Positions 35,956-48,508 of a stretch of DNA of 64,000 nucleotides are shown in pieces. The stretch lies in the NCBI GenBank assembly GCA_035582835.1, contig JAYKAV010000944.1:1537486-1601485 (forward strand). The letters are read 5' to 3'. The notes beneath the pieces are model-generated. The model worked only from the letters and a program-made list of their open reading frames with translations. It did not search any database and was not told the DNA's origin. Each line of letters opens with the position of its first letter. Position 1 is the stretch's first letter. Made by a program: the position numbers and the translations under genes. The DNA comes from Phoebastria nigripes. Taxonomy: Eukaryota > Chordata > Aves > Procellariiformes > Diomedeidae.

Positions 35956-36256
35956 GCTTTCAGGTAAGGGGAAAGGCAATTTCTCACCTGGGCGTGACAG
36001 GTAACAACCAGATGCCAAAAGGGGCAATACATAGTCTGGGTGGCCCCAATTTCTTCTTGTCACAGTGTTTCCTAGGAAGTCACAGCGAAAGCAAAAAGCA
36101 ACGTGTTCAGAAGTCCACGAGTGAATCCACAGCCATGTTCTCCCAGGGGAGCAACAGTCACAGAAAGGCACAACATTTCCTTCCCAACACCAGCTCGTCC
36201 TTTGTTAGTTGAGCCTGCAGCTCTCCATGTGCTGCAGTTTGCTTCTTTGGAAATCT

Positions 36257-37050
36257 TCAGCTCTTTGCAGTAGTGGGTGATAAAATTTTACAACAGAGAA
36301 TGATGGGTTCAAAGCAATACCTAGCCAGATATTCACCAGGAATGCAGTTTCCAACTCGGCACAAGCCCCCTTCATGGTTACAGCTGTCTGGTCCATGAGC
36401 GTCTCCTATAAAAAGAAGCAGCAAGTTAGTGGGTAAAATCCGTGGGGCTTCCTCTGGCACCATGTGCCTGGCCAGCCAAGGTAGGACNGCGAGCGTGCAT
36501 GGAGCCTGGGCATGCACGGCTGCAAAAAGCACACCGGGGATCCCTGTCCCAAAGGACAGCTTCAGACATCTGTTAAAAAACTCAAGTTGCAGAGCCAGCC
36601 TCACTCAAGGAACATTTTATCATGCGGTTGTTTTTTCAGGACGTTGGCAAAGACTGTGCACGGGAGGTCAGAGCNGTTGTTCTCACCCTACCAAGGAGGC
36701 AACTGCAGCCTGAGAAAAGGCAGAAACATTTTCCCAGAGCACAGGACATCTCCTCTAGGGCTTCTCTAACCAGTCTGCTCCTAGAAAGCCAGTGAGGTGC
36801 CCCATATTCACAGCTTCTTCCCTGCTCGTTTTTGCATTACCCCAAGGGATTAAATCATGTATTTTGCCAAAGTGTCTGACCCACTATCTCATCCAGAAAC
36901 CTGAGGACACCTATAATATTTTGATTTGATTACACAGTGAGGAAAGATCATTCCTGTTCCCAGATACCTCTGTTTACCACCCTCGGCCTTCCTGGTCTTA
37001 CCGTGACCGGTCAGGGAGACGAAGATTAAAATGAACCAAAGGATCCCCAT
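36257..37050 (-). CDS. AvBD12: Avian beta-defensin 12
   Basis: Secreted beta-defensin. The two coding exons on the minus strand are 37050-37002 (signal, starting MGILWFILIFVSL) and 36405-36257. Donor CACG|GTAAGA and acceptor TTTTTATAG|GAGAC make a phase-1 junction at a Gly codon. The product is 65 residues, the same length as I recall for chicken. Cysteines at 25, 32, 37, 47, 54 and 55 give C-X6-C-X4-C-X9-C-X6-CC. HGPDSCNHEGGLCRVGNC and PGEYLARYCFEP are nearly identical to chicken AvBD12, which is one of the least cationic members of the family (acidic E at several positions is visible here too). The signal peptide is much more divergent than the mature part. The last exon also encodes the C-terminal tail ending TTAKS, as expected for this member. 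Confidence 0.96.
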
Positions 37051-37165
37051 TGCTTTGGTCCTGCTGGAAAGTCACAGGGCTCAGCGTGAGATTTTGCAGA
37101 AGCCTCTACGTGCTGCTGGCATGCTGGATGGCACCCGGGAAGAGGGAGGGAGTAGGCAGGAGTTA

Positions 37166-37171
37166 ATTATA
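37166..37171 (-). promoter_or_regulatory. Possible AvBD12 TATA element
   Basis: GGAATATAATTAAC on the minus strand, 116 bases upstream of the AvBD12 ATG. This is weaker and farther away than the TATA elements of the other defensins here, and an ATG intervenes near 37122, so a separate 5' exon is possible. Confidence 0.25.
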
Positions 37172-40100
37172 TTCCAGTCTCGGGAGTAACATTTGCTGCT
37201 AAGAAACTCTCCGTGTCGTTCTGACCCAGTGCTGCAGCTCCAAACGATGTTGACTTGCTTCACGTTCGCTGGTTATCGGCTTCCTCGATTCTTCTCCCTG
37301 GCAGTTGGCATTTTGGACTGGTAGATTGCCAGCTGCAGGCAGCTCGGTGGAAAAAGAGGCTCAGGAGAATCCTCTGCCCTTCACCTGCAGCCAGCAAAGT
37401 CCCTGGGGAGCTGATGGGTGGGAGNGTGGCAACCTGCAAGGAAAGACTCCTGAGGAGCTGCAAAGGAGGAGAACCGTGCAGGCTAGGAGCGATTCATTTT
37501 TTATCTGAGCTCATGTGAATATTTTCTCCAGCTGAAACCTGGGTGTGATTTTTTCCTGCCAAAAAGGCCATTCCAGCTTTGGCTTCCGAGGAATTTGGGA
37601 GGCTTCATTCCTGAGCGTGATGAGCACACAGCACTGGTGGAGGAGGTAGCCGGTTAGCTCAGCAATGAAGCGCTTGGTGGTAATTATCCGGTAGATATGC
37701 AGTTCTTGCTGTAAAATCAGCCTGTGATATTCCACCTACCCTCGCCTGGCTGCTGCCTGGTTCTGCTGTTTGCTGTCCCTTCAGCTGTGTTAATATAACT
37801 GTGTGAATACATCCTAAACTGCATAGTTGAAAGATTAAGGTTAAAAATTCCCTTCCCCCTCAAAAAAAGTAGATCAGATGCACTTGATAGAGTCAAAGTT
37901 TGCTGTCCTGGATCAGCAGGCATGAAAAGCTTGATTTATGTCTCTTGAGATGTTTAGGTATTGGGGATTTCTGCATGAGTGGCAGTGGCAGACAAGACAC
38001 TCTGGAAGCCCGGCATGATACCCTGGGTCTTCTCATGTGATGCCAGTGTCCAGCTGTGGGCAATTGAGTCTGGCCCTAAAACCAAGAAGGACAAAGGACA
38101 GATTTTTTCTTTCTCTAGGCTCAGATGGGTTAAAGTATCTNGTTCAAAGGCTGACCAGTCCTGATCTAGGGCAGTCAATTGCCAGCAAACCCCTCATTTT
38201 CCCTGTCCATTTATTATTCCCATTACTCTGTTACTCCATGGTCACCTGCTGGACCAGAAATAGGTCCAACTGCCCTCTTGGAGTGAGAACTAGTCCCTTC
38301 GGAGTGGGGTTGTTCCCTTAGGTCTACAGCAAGGAGCTGGTCTGGGACCTTTACACAACTGTGTNCACATCGTAGTGTTTGGACTTGTCCCTCTGGGCTA
38401 TATGGTGGGCCAACCTGCAAGGCAGGTCTGGCAGAAGAGCTCGCAGCTGTGGACCATTTCATGCTAGATGGATACTGATCTCGGAGGAACAGCAGAATCA
38501 GCAGACTGCCTGCTGCAGTCTGATAATAATTTCCACGTGGGCCTGCTCAGGTTTTGCAAAGGAGAGAATTTTTCTACCTCCTCTCCCCAGGCCATTTTTC
38601 TGGATGTGTTGCTTTTTCAGTNCATTTCCACTCCAACAGAGGGTTGTGGGCTTGATTTTTCCCTGTAGCCCCCTCCCAAGCAACATTACTCCCCTCTCCT
38701 CATCGTCTTCATACCTTGTAACTGATGACAAAGTGGTCCCACACGTCGCTGTGTGCTGTATCCTCATCTCCCTTGTGTGAGGGTGAGATGTACCTTCTCT
38801 TGAATGGGTTGTAGGACTGCTTGCTGCTCCTTGCTATCTCTGAGGCTGGAAGATACGTGGTAGGTCAGGACCCTTTGCGTGCTGCCCCACGTGCTGGTCC
38901 ACACACTAAGGATACAGGGAAGTGAAACAACCCTGGAGCTGAAAGAGCTTTCTTGCCTATGGCCCATGACAGTGTGTATCAGGTCAGCCTTGCAAAGAGA
39001 GTTTGGAGGGTCTTTTGTGATCTAAAGACAGTGCACGTAAGGACATCTTTTATGGCTGAATGATGGGACAAGAGCTTGCATAGAAGGGGCCAAACATATT
39101 GCAGTCTTTTAAAAAATGAACCCCTCACCTCTTTGCTTTTTGCCTCTGTGAAATAATCATTGGCTTTTTGAGACAGCACTTCCCAAAAGGGACTTGTCCC
39201 ACTGATAGCACACACATACCTGCAGTTTGTTAGAATCAATTAAAAATCAGGTTTGAAGTGANTTCTACAGGTCTCTAGTCCATCCACCTGCCTAAAGTGT
39301 GGCCATCTTCAAAGCTGCATTCTCCCAAGGACATGTTCACTATGGATTTACAGTGCACCGTGCGTATACTATACAGCCATGGATATCTAAGTACTATTGC
39401 TGTTAATAGCATCTGCTCTGAGTTCCTTGGGCCAAGTGATGTGGACAGGCTCATCCCCATGGCGTGCGATTCTGCGCATGGCTTTCCATACACAAGCACA
39501 CAGTTGGTTCACTCCAGAGTGGAAATGGGGTGTAAATGGTTATGAAAGCAGTACAGACAATCCAGTAGCCAACATCTCCATGCAAAGCAAGGGTGGACCA
39601 ATGTGTTAGTACAGATGCACCTTTGCGTTAACTCCAGGGGCTACCAATGCTAAATTTTGTAGCTGGACTGGGGAGAAACATTTCTTTATGAAAACAGAGG
39701 CAGCAAAGGCAAGATACTCAGTGCGAGGGTTTTGAGGGCAATAAGTCTTTACTTACATGGATAAGCAAGATCCTTTCCACCTCTTTGGCAGAGTTGGGGT
39801 ATACACCTCAACAAACCCCTCCTCCTGCCCCCAGATAACCCCAGTCCATGGAGAGCAACCAGCAATGGCTGTGTGTGTCTTAGGAAGGCTGGAGGAACAC
39901 GGTGCTGGCTATAAAACCACCTCATGACATAGCAGTCACTGGATTCATATCATCTGCAAATCTAAGNGTGGCCTTTTTCATTTGGCATTGTCCCAGGATC
40001 TTCTGAGAAAAGATAAATGCTTGGCTGGACAGCAGCAGCTGCTGGGACCTTGTCCTCCACCAGTCTATGTGGCTGCTGAGCCATGCGTCTCTTNCAGACC

Positions 40101-41741
40101 CCCAGGTCACTCCACATTTTGGGTTTGCAATATGTCTTTGCGGGTGGGTGAATTGCTTTCAGAGGAAGGCTTTCATCCATGGTTATGGTGACCTCAGTGA
40201 GTCCCTTGATGAGTTTCTTCAGGAACTGTGCAGACTGTGACTCTTTCCTGCGTGCTTTATCTGCACACAAGCCCCGATTTGCGGCTAATAGCAAGCTTTT
40301 TATTCTTTGCTGATTCCTACCTGATAGTACTGCAGTGAAATCTAGCAAGCCATTAACTTACTAATTACAGTGCCTCTTCCCCCTGTACTAAAGTTGATCA
40401 TTGCCCTCCCTCATGACTCAAGGAAGCTGAGATCGTGAATAAATTAGCAAACAACTACAAACTGCCACCACCCAACCAAAATCAGCTAAAACTAACAGAA
40501 ATAAAATGAGGATAAGAAAGAAAATGAAAGTAAGGTTCGATGGTGAGAGCCCCTATGTAAGACATAGGAAGAATTAGGTCCGACTTCTGACCTAAACTTT
40601 CTGGATGCCTCTATACTGTTGTCTGGAACCAGTGTCCTGGTTCACCAGTGTCCTGGACCAGTGTGAGGACAGTATCCTCACATTACCTCTGGAAGAACCT
40701 TTATGCTCAACATGGGAGTAAATCACACTTCAGTCGACGTCAATTCACCTCCAAGTCTCAGGCGAGAAAGTGTCCTTTAGAAATGAATGAGAAGCAAGCA
40801 AGACATGCCAAAGTAAGAAAGCAATTTAATTATCNCTGTCATTATAATGTTGATTACGGACAAGGGAACATTTCTTGAAGAAGGTCCCAGGTTCCCACAG
40901 CTGACGTACATGCTGGAATGGGACATTTTCAGGACACCATGTCTTCTCCAGTTCCTCCTAATATATATATACCGGCAGCAGAGCATGATGTAACATTGAC
41001 CGGTCTTTATGTGTTGTTGCGCAGGACCATGGGCACTGTGTTGGCATATCCCAGGCACCCAAGCGTAGACCGAGTCCTNCATGGGCACATCACTGCTTGA
41101 CAAGACTCAGGGAGGTGAGAAACAGGGTTATGGAGACACCGGCCATTTGTCAGGGGACCGGACAAGAGAGGCTGACTCCGGTGTGGTAGTGGGGATATAT
41201 TTACATGTGGGAAAACTCAGTGGGAACAGAGACTAAAGCCCATTCATTGACTTCACTTGATTTCAGTGGGTCATGGGGTAGGTGGTAAATCAGGTTATTT
41301 CATTAGAAAANCAAAAAAGTAGGGTTTTTAAGATTTCTAACTATTAAAAAATATATATTAATCTTCTCTCACACATCTTTCCTTTATCAAAGCTTGAACT
41401 CCTTGGATATATCTTTACTAGTAAACAAAACAGGGCAGGACACAAGCACTGGGATTTGATCATCCAAACTGTGAAATGCTTAGCATACCCCTGGAAAGGT
41501 TTTTGTCCAGGCTAACTATTTCTCTCCCAAACAATTGCCAAGTGTGTCTGGGATCAGGGATCGCTTCCACTAGGCAGTCTGGATGTAGCCATCTGTTTCT
41601 GGAGGAGAAGAGAGGATGGACATGGCCAGGTTATGATATTTGGCTTCAGGGCTAGAGAAGAGGCCCTGAGACTGCTCAGTTTACTAGAACAGTTGTAGCA
41701 ATTTAGATACTGAATTGGCATGAAAATGTACCGCGTTTTCT
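37172..41741. other. Non-coding stretch upstream of AvBD12
   Basis: No exon recognised on either strand. Scattered unresolved bases. AT-rich patches occur at 40470-40520 and 41330-41360. Confidence 0.45.
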
Positions 41742-41860
41742 GAGAGTGAGTTGCCAGTTTGGAAGACATAAGGGTTGGGGAAGACCTGGGCTCTGTCCCC
41801 AGCTTGCACTGACTGGCGGCATGATCTTGGGCTTTGAAGTAATCAGGAAAACTCAGGAGC
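41742..41860 (+). mobile_element. Possible ancient MIR-like SINE relic
   Basis: GAAGACCTGGGCTCTGTCCC followed by AGCTTGCACTGACTGGCGGC and ATGATCTTGGGC parallels the order of the MIR consensus (ordinary wording: ...cctgggttct...cagctctgccactaac...gtgaccttgggc...). The divergence is high and the assignment is from memory. Confidence 0.3.
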
Positions 41861-43009
41861 TTAGGGCTACACATGTGCCCAAATGCTTTGTGGAAGCAAA
41901 GCACAATTGTTTGCCCAAGGGTACATCTGTCCTCTGGGTATTTGTGCATCTGGGTTTGATTTGCAAATGATTTCCCTGCTGTCTTCCCTCCCATCTTCTG
42001 TCTGATCTAAACAGGTTCATCGATCCCCATCCCTCCAAAACACCCTCCTCCACTCCAAAAAAAGGAAGGAGACAGCCAAAACCATGTCAAAGACCACACT
42101 GGCAATTTACTGGCATAGACCATCCAGCTCCAGCACCATAGCCTGGCTTTGCTTATTTTACAAACATAACATAGCCTCAGAGACAGCCAGAGCAAGCCCA
42201 ACATTTGCTTTGTGTCCACAATTCAGTAAAGTGCCTGAGTGGTGCAGTGTACATCAGGACTTCATCCTTGACATTTCCCAAAGGCTTGTCTGATGCCTGC
42301 ACCTCTGGATTTTGAGTTGNATCTGTGCTGGGTAAAGACCACTGTGGATGTCAAGGCGGGGTCAGTGGTGCTGTTACTCCTAAGGCACACTGAGAATCCT
42401 TCTGTCTGAAAGACAGTGAGATGTGCAGATGCTGAGCAGTGGGTGGCCAGATAGAAACACCTAGGCTATTAAGATTTTAAAATAAATTATTCCTGGAAAA
42501 TAAGTTGCAATGGCACTAGGGAGAGGCGGGACGGAGGGGATCAGAGAAGCAAAGCAGAAGGAGCTTTGTACCCAAAAATCCTTCTATCAGGAATTTCTTT
42601 TAATGAAAGCAGAACTACTATGTTTTTCAAGCCCAATCTAAAGTCTCAGGATGACTCTCCAATGGGTGACTCCTTTGCCAACTCCAAATCTCTCTCTCTC
42701 TGTGCAGCATTTTAGTGCCTGTTGATAACGGGTGGTGATCTCATCTTCCCTGTAATAGCAATTGTTCCTGAGGCTGCTGGAGCAGCTATCCTGGTTGGGG
42801 GCATGACCTGTAAACAGCTCAGCAGGGCACTCGGAGCCACCACTATTGATTAATCCAATATCACTTAAATCCATGGGGAGGAGTAGGCAGTGTTCATGTC
42901 TGTCATGGTGTGTGATGAGGGACATCTGTGTATCTGAATGCCTGAGTCAGTGGCGAGGTGGTTCCTGGCTCATTAAACTGTCTGCTTTCCACAGACCATC
43001 AAGGATGTG
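41861..43009. other. Non-coding stretch, no gene recognised
   Basis: A cysteine-containing minus-strand frame at 42638-42925 was examined and rejected as a defensin. Nothing else recognised. Confidence 0.45.
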
Positions 43010-43519
43010 TGTCCTGGTTTCAGCTGGGATAGGGTTAATTTTCTTCCTAGTGCTGTGTTTTGGATTTAGTATGAGAAGAATGTTGATAACACACTGAAGT
43101 TTTTAGTTGTTGCTAAGTAGTCTGCTAGTCAAGGACTTTTCAGCTTCCCATGCTCTGCCAGGTGCACAAGAAGCTGGGAGGGAGCATAGCCAGGACAGCT
43201 AGCCCAACTGGCCAATGGGGTATTCCATACCATGTGACATCATGCTCAGTACATAAATAGGAGGCGCGTCCAGGAAGTGGCGATCGCTGTTTGCGTATCA
43301 GTCAGCNGGTGGTGAGCAATTGCATTGTGCATCACTCGTTTTGTATATTCTACCATTATTATTATTCCCTTCCTTTTCTGTTTTATTAAACTGTCTTTAT
43401 CTCAATCCACAAATTTTACTTTTTTTTCCCCCGATTCTCTCCCCCATCCCACTGTGTGTGGGGGGAGTGAACGAGTGGCTGTGTGGTGTTTGGCTGCCTG
43501 CTGGGTTAACAACGTGTCA
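43010..43519 (+). mobile_element. Solo LTR of an avian endogenous retrovirus, plus orientation
   Basis: The element begins TGTCCTGGTTTCAGCTGGGA and contains a TATA-like CATAAATAG near 43252, a polyadenylation-type ATTAAA near 43385, and a G-rich segment near 43450. It ends near GGTTAACAACGTGTCA. It is the same family as the minus-oriented LTR at 57622-58144. No internal gag, pol or env sequence adjoins it, so it is a solo LTR left by recombination. The exact 3' boundary and target duplication could not be fixed. Small frames inside are not genes. Confidence 0.85.
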
Positions 43520-45603
43520 ACAAGGTATTTTTCTCAACTTGCATCGAGCTTTGGAAGAGCCACTTTTGTTTCAGATCTGGATAAAGACTTGTGGGCTCAA
43601 ACCCATCCAACTTTTCCAGCTGTGCCAGTTGGCTTTTTCTGTGTATAGATCTTACTCTGCTGGTGTCATTCAACCATCAGAGCCATAGTGAAATGGTGGA
43701 GTGACCTGAGAGCAGTCTCTCACATGCAAACTCCCTCTGTGCTTCACTTCTTTATTAGCTGTTTCCTTCAATAAAAAAGCTTAATTGTCCTCAGTCCTGT
43801 AAAGCATCCAAGTATAACAATGACATGATGCTGGTAAGTAAGATTAGGCTGATCAAGAAGACTGTAATAGAGAGGTAGCTCTGCAAGTAGGTGTTTNCTT
43901 TTGATGACTCCCCCCAGGGCACGACGTCTGGCATTGGGTGAGGCAGAGAGCCAGGGACAGCAGCTTCCTACAGACATAGTCACTGTCACAGTTTTCTCAA
44001 AAAAATGCGGTTTCTTATGAAATGACAGAAAATTGGCTTCTCCTACCCATTTCTGAAGCAGGCAAGCCATCTATAGCATTGCTTCTCTTTCCACATCTTT
44101 CTGTTCTTGCTCATCCTGCCAAGACTCCTCCAGGAAGAGTTGCTGACACTAAAAACTCCTAAAATAACACAGATCAACTGGTGTAGGCAGACCATAAGCC
44201 TGGGCTGGCATCTACTACATAATGCTTATATATTTGTGGGTTTTTTTCCTCCCTTGAGTTTTTTTTCCCTGTGTGTAGTTACATAAACTGCCCTCCCTTT
44301 TCTCTAGCAAAAAATACGAAGGGCAGACGACAGTCAAAGCCAAAATGCTTAAAAAATTCTCAAATAACTTAAAAACCTTTCTTCCCCTTTAGTACTCCGT
44401 CCTAGGTAAAAAATGTGGCTTCAGGAAGGGTTCTGCTGTTTCCAGCTGCAAGCCACGCACACTTGCCTGATTTGTGATACAAACTGGGGGAACACCTACA
44501 TAAAATACTCCTTGAACTACCAGCAATAGACATGGCAGAAAACACCCTCAGAGATATTAAAAGAGTACAAAGAATTTCTTGCAGCATGAATATTCCTAGG
44601 AGAAAATGAATTAAATTAGTTTGAACAACTGATTGGAGATCTCACTTGAAGAGCATTCATCTCCAATTACTGAGAATCCCTGTTAAGCTCTTGGTTTCCT
44701 AGACTACCACATGGAGCGGTGATGCTGCTACGGAAATAAAGTTTTCCCATTGGCAGACGTCAATATCATTTTACACATCTTTAGAACGGAGGAAAAAAAG
44801 TGTTAGACTAAGGTCATCTCACCTGTCTAAAAGCTGGCTGACTAAGAGGGAGGTCACTCTTTGGTCAGCGAGGGATGAGTGTAATGATGTTGCCAGTGGA
44901 TCTGTTCCTCTCTGTAGACCAGAAGAGCATCCTAGGATGACTAGGATGATGGTTAACACACTGATTTAGAGAATGACCTTTCTGAAGTGTGTGGTGGGGA
45001 TGTGAACAAGCTATTTACATTAGTTCAGGCTGGAGGAAAGGATATCATCTCAGCTGTTGAGAAACAGGATGATGGAAGTTTGCTGCTGCAAGGGGCTTTC
45101 TGTCCTGTGTGGGAAGGGTTTGAGATCTTCCCATCCAAGGAAGGTGCCACAGCTTGCGCTCTGAGGGTCGTTTTTAGGTGACTGGGAGATGAATGCCAGC
45201 CCTTCTCATTTTCCTCTGCAAAGATGTCCAGCTACTCAGCCTTCAACTGGATAAATTAGAAAGCCAGCAATCATGACTGGGAGCTGCTGAGCACATGGAG
45301 ATGACACTGGGAAGCAAACACTTTTTTGTCTACATTTTGAATGAAACTTCTGCAGTTAATAAATTCGAACTTGCCACAGAGGGAAGCACAGACTGCATAA
45401 AAGGATTTTAGATAGATTGTTTTGGATAGAGTTGCCCAGTCACACATGAATACTTCCCATAGGTGGCACCTGTGCTCAAGTGCGTGCAGAAATAGGGAGG
45501 TGGGGAAGAGCAGTTGACTGGCATCCTGCTTTGGAGAATGGGAGTTGAATAGTGTAGACATGGCCTGACCATGCCAGTTGGACAGTCCTTGTTTCTATCA
45601 CTT
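43520..45603. other. Non-coding stretch 3' of AvBD11
   Basis: No exon recognised. Confidence 0.45.
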
Positions 45604-45639
45604 TAATAGAAGGAAAAGACATTGTCTTTCCTTCTATTA
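45604..45639. repeat. Short near-perfect palindrome
   Basis: An 18-base arm at 45604-45621 (TAATAGAAGGAAAAGACA) is followed by one T and a 17-base arm at 45623-45639 that is its reverse complement except for one missing T. It could extrude as a cruciform, but the one-base spacer argues against an RNA hairpin of the pre-miRNA type. It lies about 350 bases 3' of the AvBD11 coding end. Confidence 0.7.
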
Positions 45640-45990
45640 GAAAGGAAAGGAAGGAAGACAGAAAAGAGAGGGAGGTGACATTTGGATTATGAGGGGATGT
45701 GGTTTCCAAGGACATTAGAGCAAAGTTTCTGTGGATTTCTGTGTGGGGGTGTAATAGAGAGACATTCTGCCTCTTTCCATACATATACAACTGTTATATC
45801 TGATTATTTAGTATTTATTGCCTTTGTAAATTGCCTTATATATTGCCTGTATAAAGAAACATGTCACCTCTAGTTAATTATGCACTTTGCATGTTGAGAA
45901 AACCAGACATCTTCTCTACAATACTAGGAAGAAAACTTGTTTGTTTTCTTGTCAATTCATTTCTGTGGTTTTCTGCAATTCCATGAGGTC

Positions 45991-45996
45991 TTTATT
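45991..45996 (-). terminator. AATAAA overlapping the AvBD11 stop codon
   Basis: The sequence GTG TAA TAA A places AATAAA (45996-45991) across the last two bases of the TAA stop. If used, the 3' UTR would be only about 10-30 bases long. Confidence 0.4.
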
Positions 45997-48266
45997 ACAC
46001 TTCTGTGCAGCACTTCCATTCTCTGTGAGGGCAAAGTCCCACTTGTTCTTGCAGACATTTGATTTCTGGAGGTACACAATGACCCCCCTCATCTTGACAA
46101 GTATGGAAGTTTGATGTCGTGTCTGCAACGAAAAGGATTTAAGTCAAAACAGAAAACATTACATCACCATCTGAACCAACTCATACATGGAAAGTGTCAT
46201 GAAGTTCTGGTTACTGTGTCTCCAAAAGCAAGGACACAAAGAAGGACTATGGGGGTCATCAGAGCACTTCTGTAAAAAGAGGAATTTGTGACCCACCAAC
46301 CTGGATAAGAAATAACTGAAGGAGGGATATTGTAAAGGTATGAAGAAGGTGGATGCAGAATGACTACATTTTGTTTGCAGTACGGAAGTAGGTGGTACTG
46401 AATAAAATTATGAGGGAAAAGGTTTTAAAACAAACAGAAGAAATTCCTAATCTAAGGGAGAAAGATCCAGTAAGGATTTTTAAACACAAAGATGTTTAAA
46501 TCTAAAAGTCCTGAGCTGCAAATTTGTGAAAGCCAGGAGAATATATAAGGAAGTGTAATTATATGGTTGTAGTGTTCATTAATAGTCATTTTACACACAC
46601 AGAGTAGCTGTATAAAAACATCCACTTCTGGCCACGGACAGATACAGGATGCTGGATCAGATGAACCTTAGGTCTGATTAGCACAGTTGGCTATAAAACA
46701 TGTACTGACTTAATGATATGTGTTGACTATTGAGGAGCTCCAAAAATAAGCAAGTCCAGAAAGGGTTAGATAAATTTACAAGGAAGAGGTCAGCTAGCAC
46801 CTACTAAACATAGCAGTGTGGATGCAGTCAGCAGGGCCCCAACAGATGATTACAGGAAGATATAACAAGGAAGGAGGACTCTGTGTGGGCCACAATTTTT
46901 GTTTTCTTTCCCTGGGCATCTGTTCTGTTGGAGACAGGACATTGGGCTACATGGTATTTGGCCAGCCCAAAATGGCAATTCTGTTCCTGTGCTCCATGCT
47001 GCCATTAATGGAAGACAGCCAGGTCCATCTTTGAAGATGGGAGGAGGTGGCTTATGCCTTTTGGAGACAGAGCAAGAGTGTGTTTCGCTGACTTTATTGA
47101 CCTCCTCTCCAAATGTTGCCTGCCTGGGCAGGGTTTCCACACATACCTATGCAGCAGGTTTTCTGACGCCGAGAGCAAGTTCCAAACGCAGCAAATGGCT
47201 CTGGGCAGGATTTTGAATGGAAGCAGAAACCGTGGTATCCAACACAACGTAAGGTGTCTTTGGGCAAGCTGAGACCTACAGGAAGAATGGGATTCCCAGC
47301 TGTGCTGCAGGATCAGTCCATTTCTCATGGTCTTCCTCCTGCTGAAACCCTGTAGACCCCAATTAGGGGTCTGATACAAATACCCCCAAAGCCCAGTGCA
47401 GCTTTTCAAAAAGTTTTGGCACCTCATAGAACTCCAAGGAAGGCCTTTGTACAACTAGAGAAAAATGTAGCTGTTGATGGCAAGTTTCTGAACATATCCT
47501 GGTCATGCATGTTGTAGTGGGTAGGGACAGCTCAGCCTTTGGATGCTTCTAAGCTCTAGGACTGCAATGCTGCAGGCTGGTCATGCAAGGGACAGCATGG
47601 TGCTCGTATGCCCTGAGATGTACCTATGACTTAAAAAAAATCAAAAGCTGGGATGTGGCCCACTTAACAGGGACAAGAGGTTTGCCCAGTTCCTTCCTTC
47701 TCTGAAAGACTTACTCAAAGGTGGGGAGTTTCATTAAGCATGAAGAAAATCTAGGCTAAAAGCACAATCAGTGCAGCAGAAGGGCTGAGGAAGGCGAACC
47801 AGCATATTCAGAGCTTAAGTAAACTTCACTGGTGTAGTTCAACTTGAGTAATACAAGGGAACACCTCTGCTGCTCTTCTACTGTACACAAAGGAGACAAT
47901 TTATGACCCTGGGGTAAGAAGAGGCAGATGATTTCCATGGTACCATCTTCCGATAGTGCCACAAAGTGGCGTAAAGAGACTTCAAAGAGTCATAAGGAGC
48001 CAACACCTGGTAGTGCCTTCTGTGGGGAGGTTCTGGTTTGACATCTGGCCACCATAGGTTCATTTTTCACTTCTGCTTCTACACTGAGAAATAGGGAATG
48101 GCTCTAATGAAAGGAGCTGAAGAGCACGGAGGAGTACAGTCTGCACCACTGCACAAGCTAGTTGTAGCTCCTACACAGGCAGACCCTAGCGTGAGTTTTG
48201 CCCCTTACCTGGAACAGCCTGGAGGAGGAAGAGGAGAAGAGCCATGAGGCAGGAGAAGATCTTCAT
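45995..48266 (-). CDS. AvBD11: Avian beta-defensin 11, double-domain
   Basis: Secreted two-domain defensin, in chicken an abundant egg vitelline-membrane protein. Three coding exons on the minus strand: 48266-48209 (signal, starting MKIFSCLMALLLFLLQAVP), 47275-47147 (domain 1) and 46122-45995 (domain 2). All junctions are phase 1 with GT-AG (donors GTAAGG and GTATGT, acceptors CTGTAG and TTGCAG). The product is 104 residues, the length I recall for chicken. Domain 1 has cysteines at 30, 37, 43, 53, 60 and 61 with RCVGYHGFC; domain 2 has cysteines at 71, 78, 85, 93, 100 and 101 with FHTCQDEGGHC. The linker after domain 1 reads IDTTSN, as in the chicken gene. Each domain has its own exon, pointing to an origin by exon duplication. 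A TATA box lies 82 bases upstream of the start. Confidence 0.97.
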
Positions 48267-48347
48267 GGGGGAAGGTCTCAGCTGCAGCATGGAGACAGGG
48301 CCACAACACCAGAACCTTTGAGCATGGGAGGAGTGAGCACTCTTGCA

Positions 48348-48353
48348 TTTATA
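48348..48353 (-). promoter_or_regulatory. AvBD11 TATA box
   Basis: GCCCTATAAATGC on the minus strand, 82 bases upstream of the AvBD11 start codon, placing transcription start near 48320. Confidence 0.65.
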
Positions 48354-48466
48354 GGGCTGTAGGAACAGACCTGGCTGTCTGGGGACCTTGGCAGTGGTGA
48401 GTGTGGAAGGCAATGAGTACAGCTTGACCGCTGCACGTGGCTGAACCTGAACAATGGCAGAGGGTC

Positions 48467-48508
48467 ACAAAAACAAGCAGAGAGGTAACAAAAACAAGCA
48501 GAGAGGTA
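48467..48508. repeat. Perfect 21-bp tandem duplication upstream of AvBD11
   Basis: Two identical copies of a 21-base unit (ACAAAAACAAGCAGAGAGG plus TA), at 48467-48487 and 48488-48508. It is about 120-160 bases upstream of the AvBD11 TATA box and so could duplicate promoter-proximal sites. Confidence 0.9.

Noticed and set aside
42638..42925. Minus-strand frame with several cysteines, including a CC pair, considered as a defensin exon
   Set aside because: Only five cysteines are in range, the spacing (X14, X7, X16) is outside the beta-defensin range, and no matching signal exon was found.
43320..43688. Plus-strand frames of 107-122 residues, and a minus-strand counterpart at 57609-57833
   Set aside because: They lie wholly or mostly inside the two solo LTRs and recur in both copies because the LTRs are homologous.
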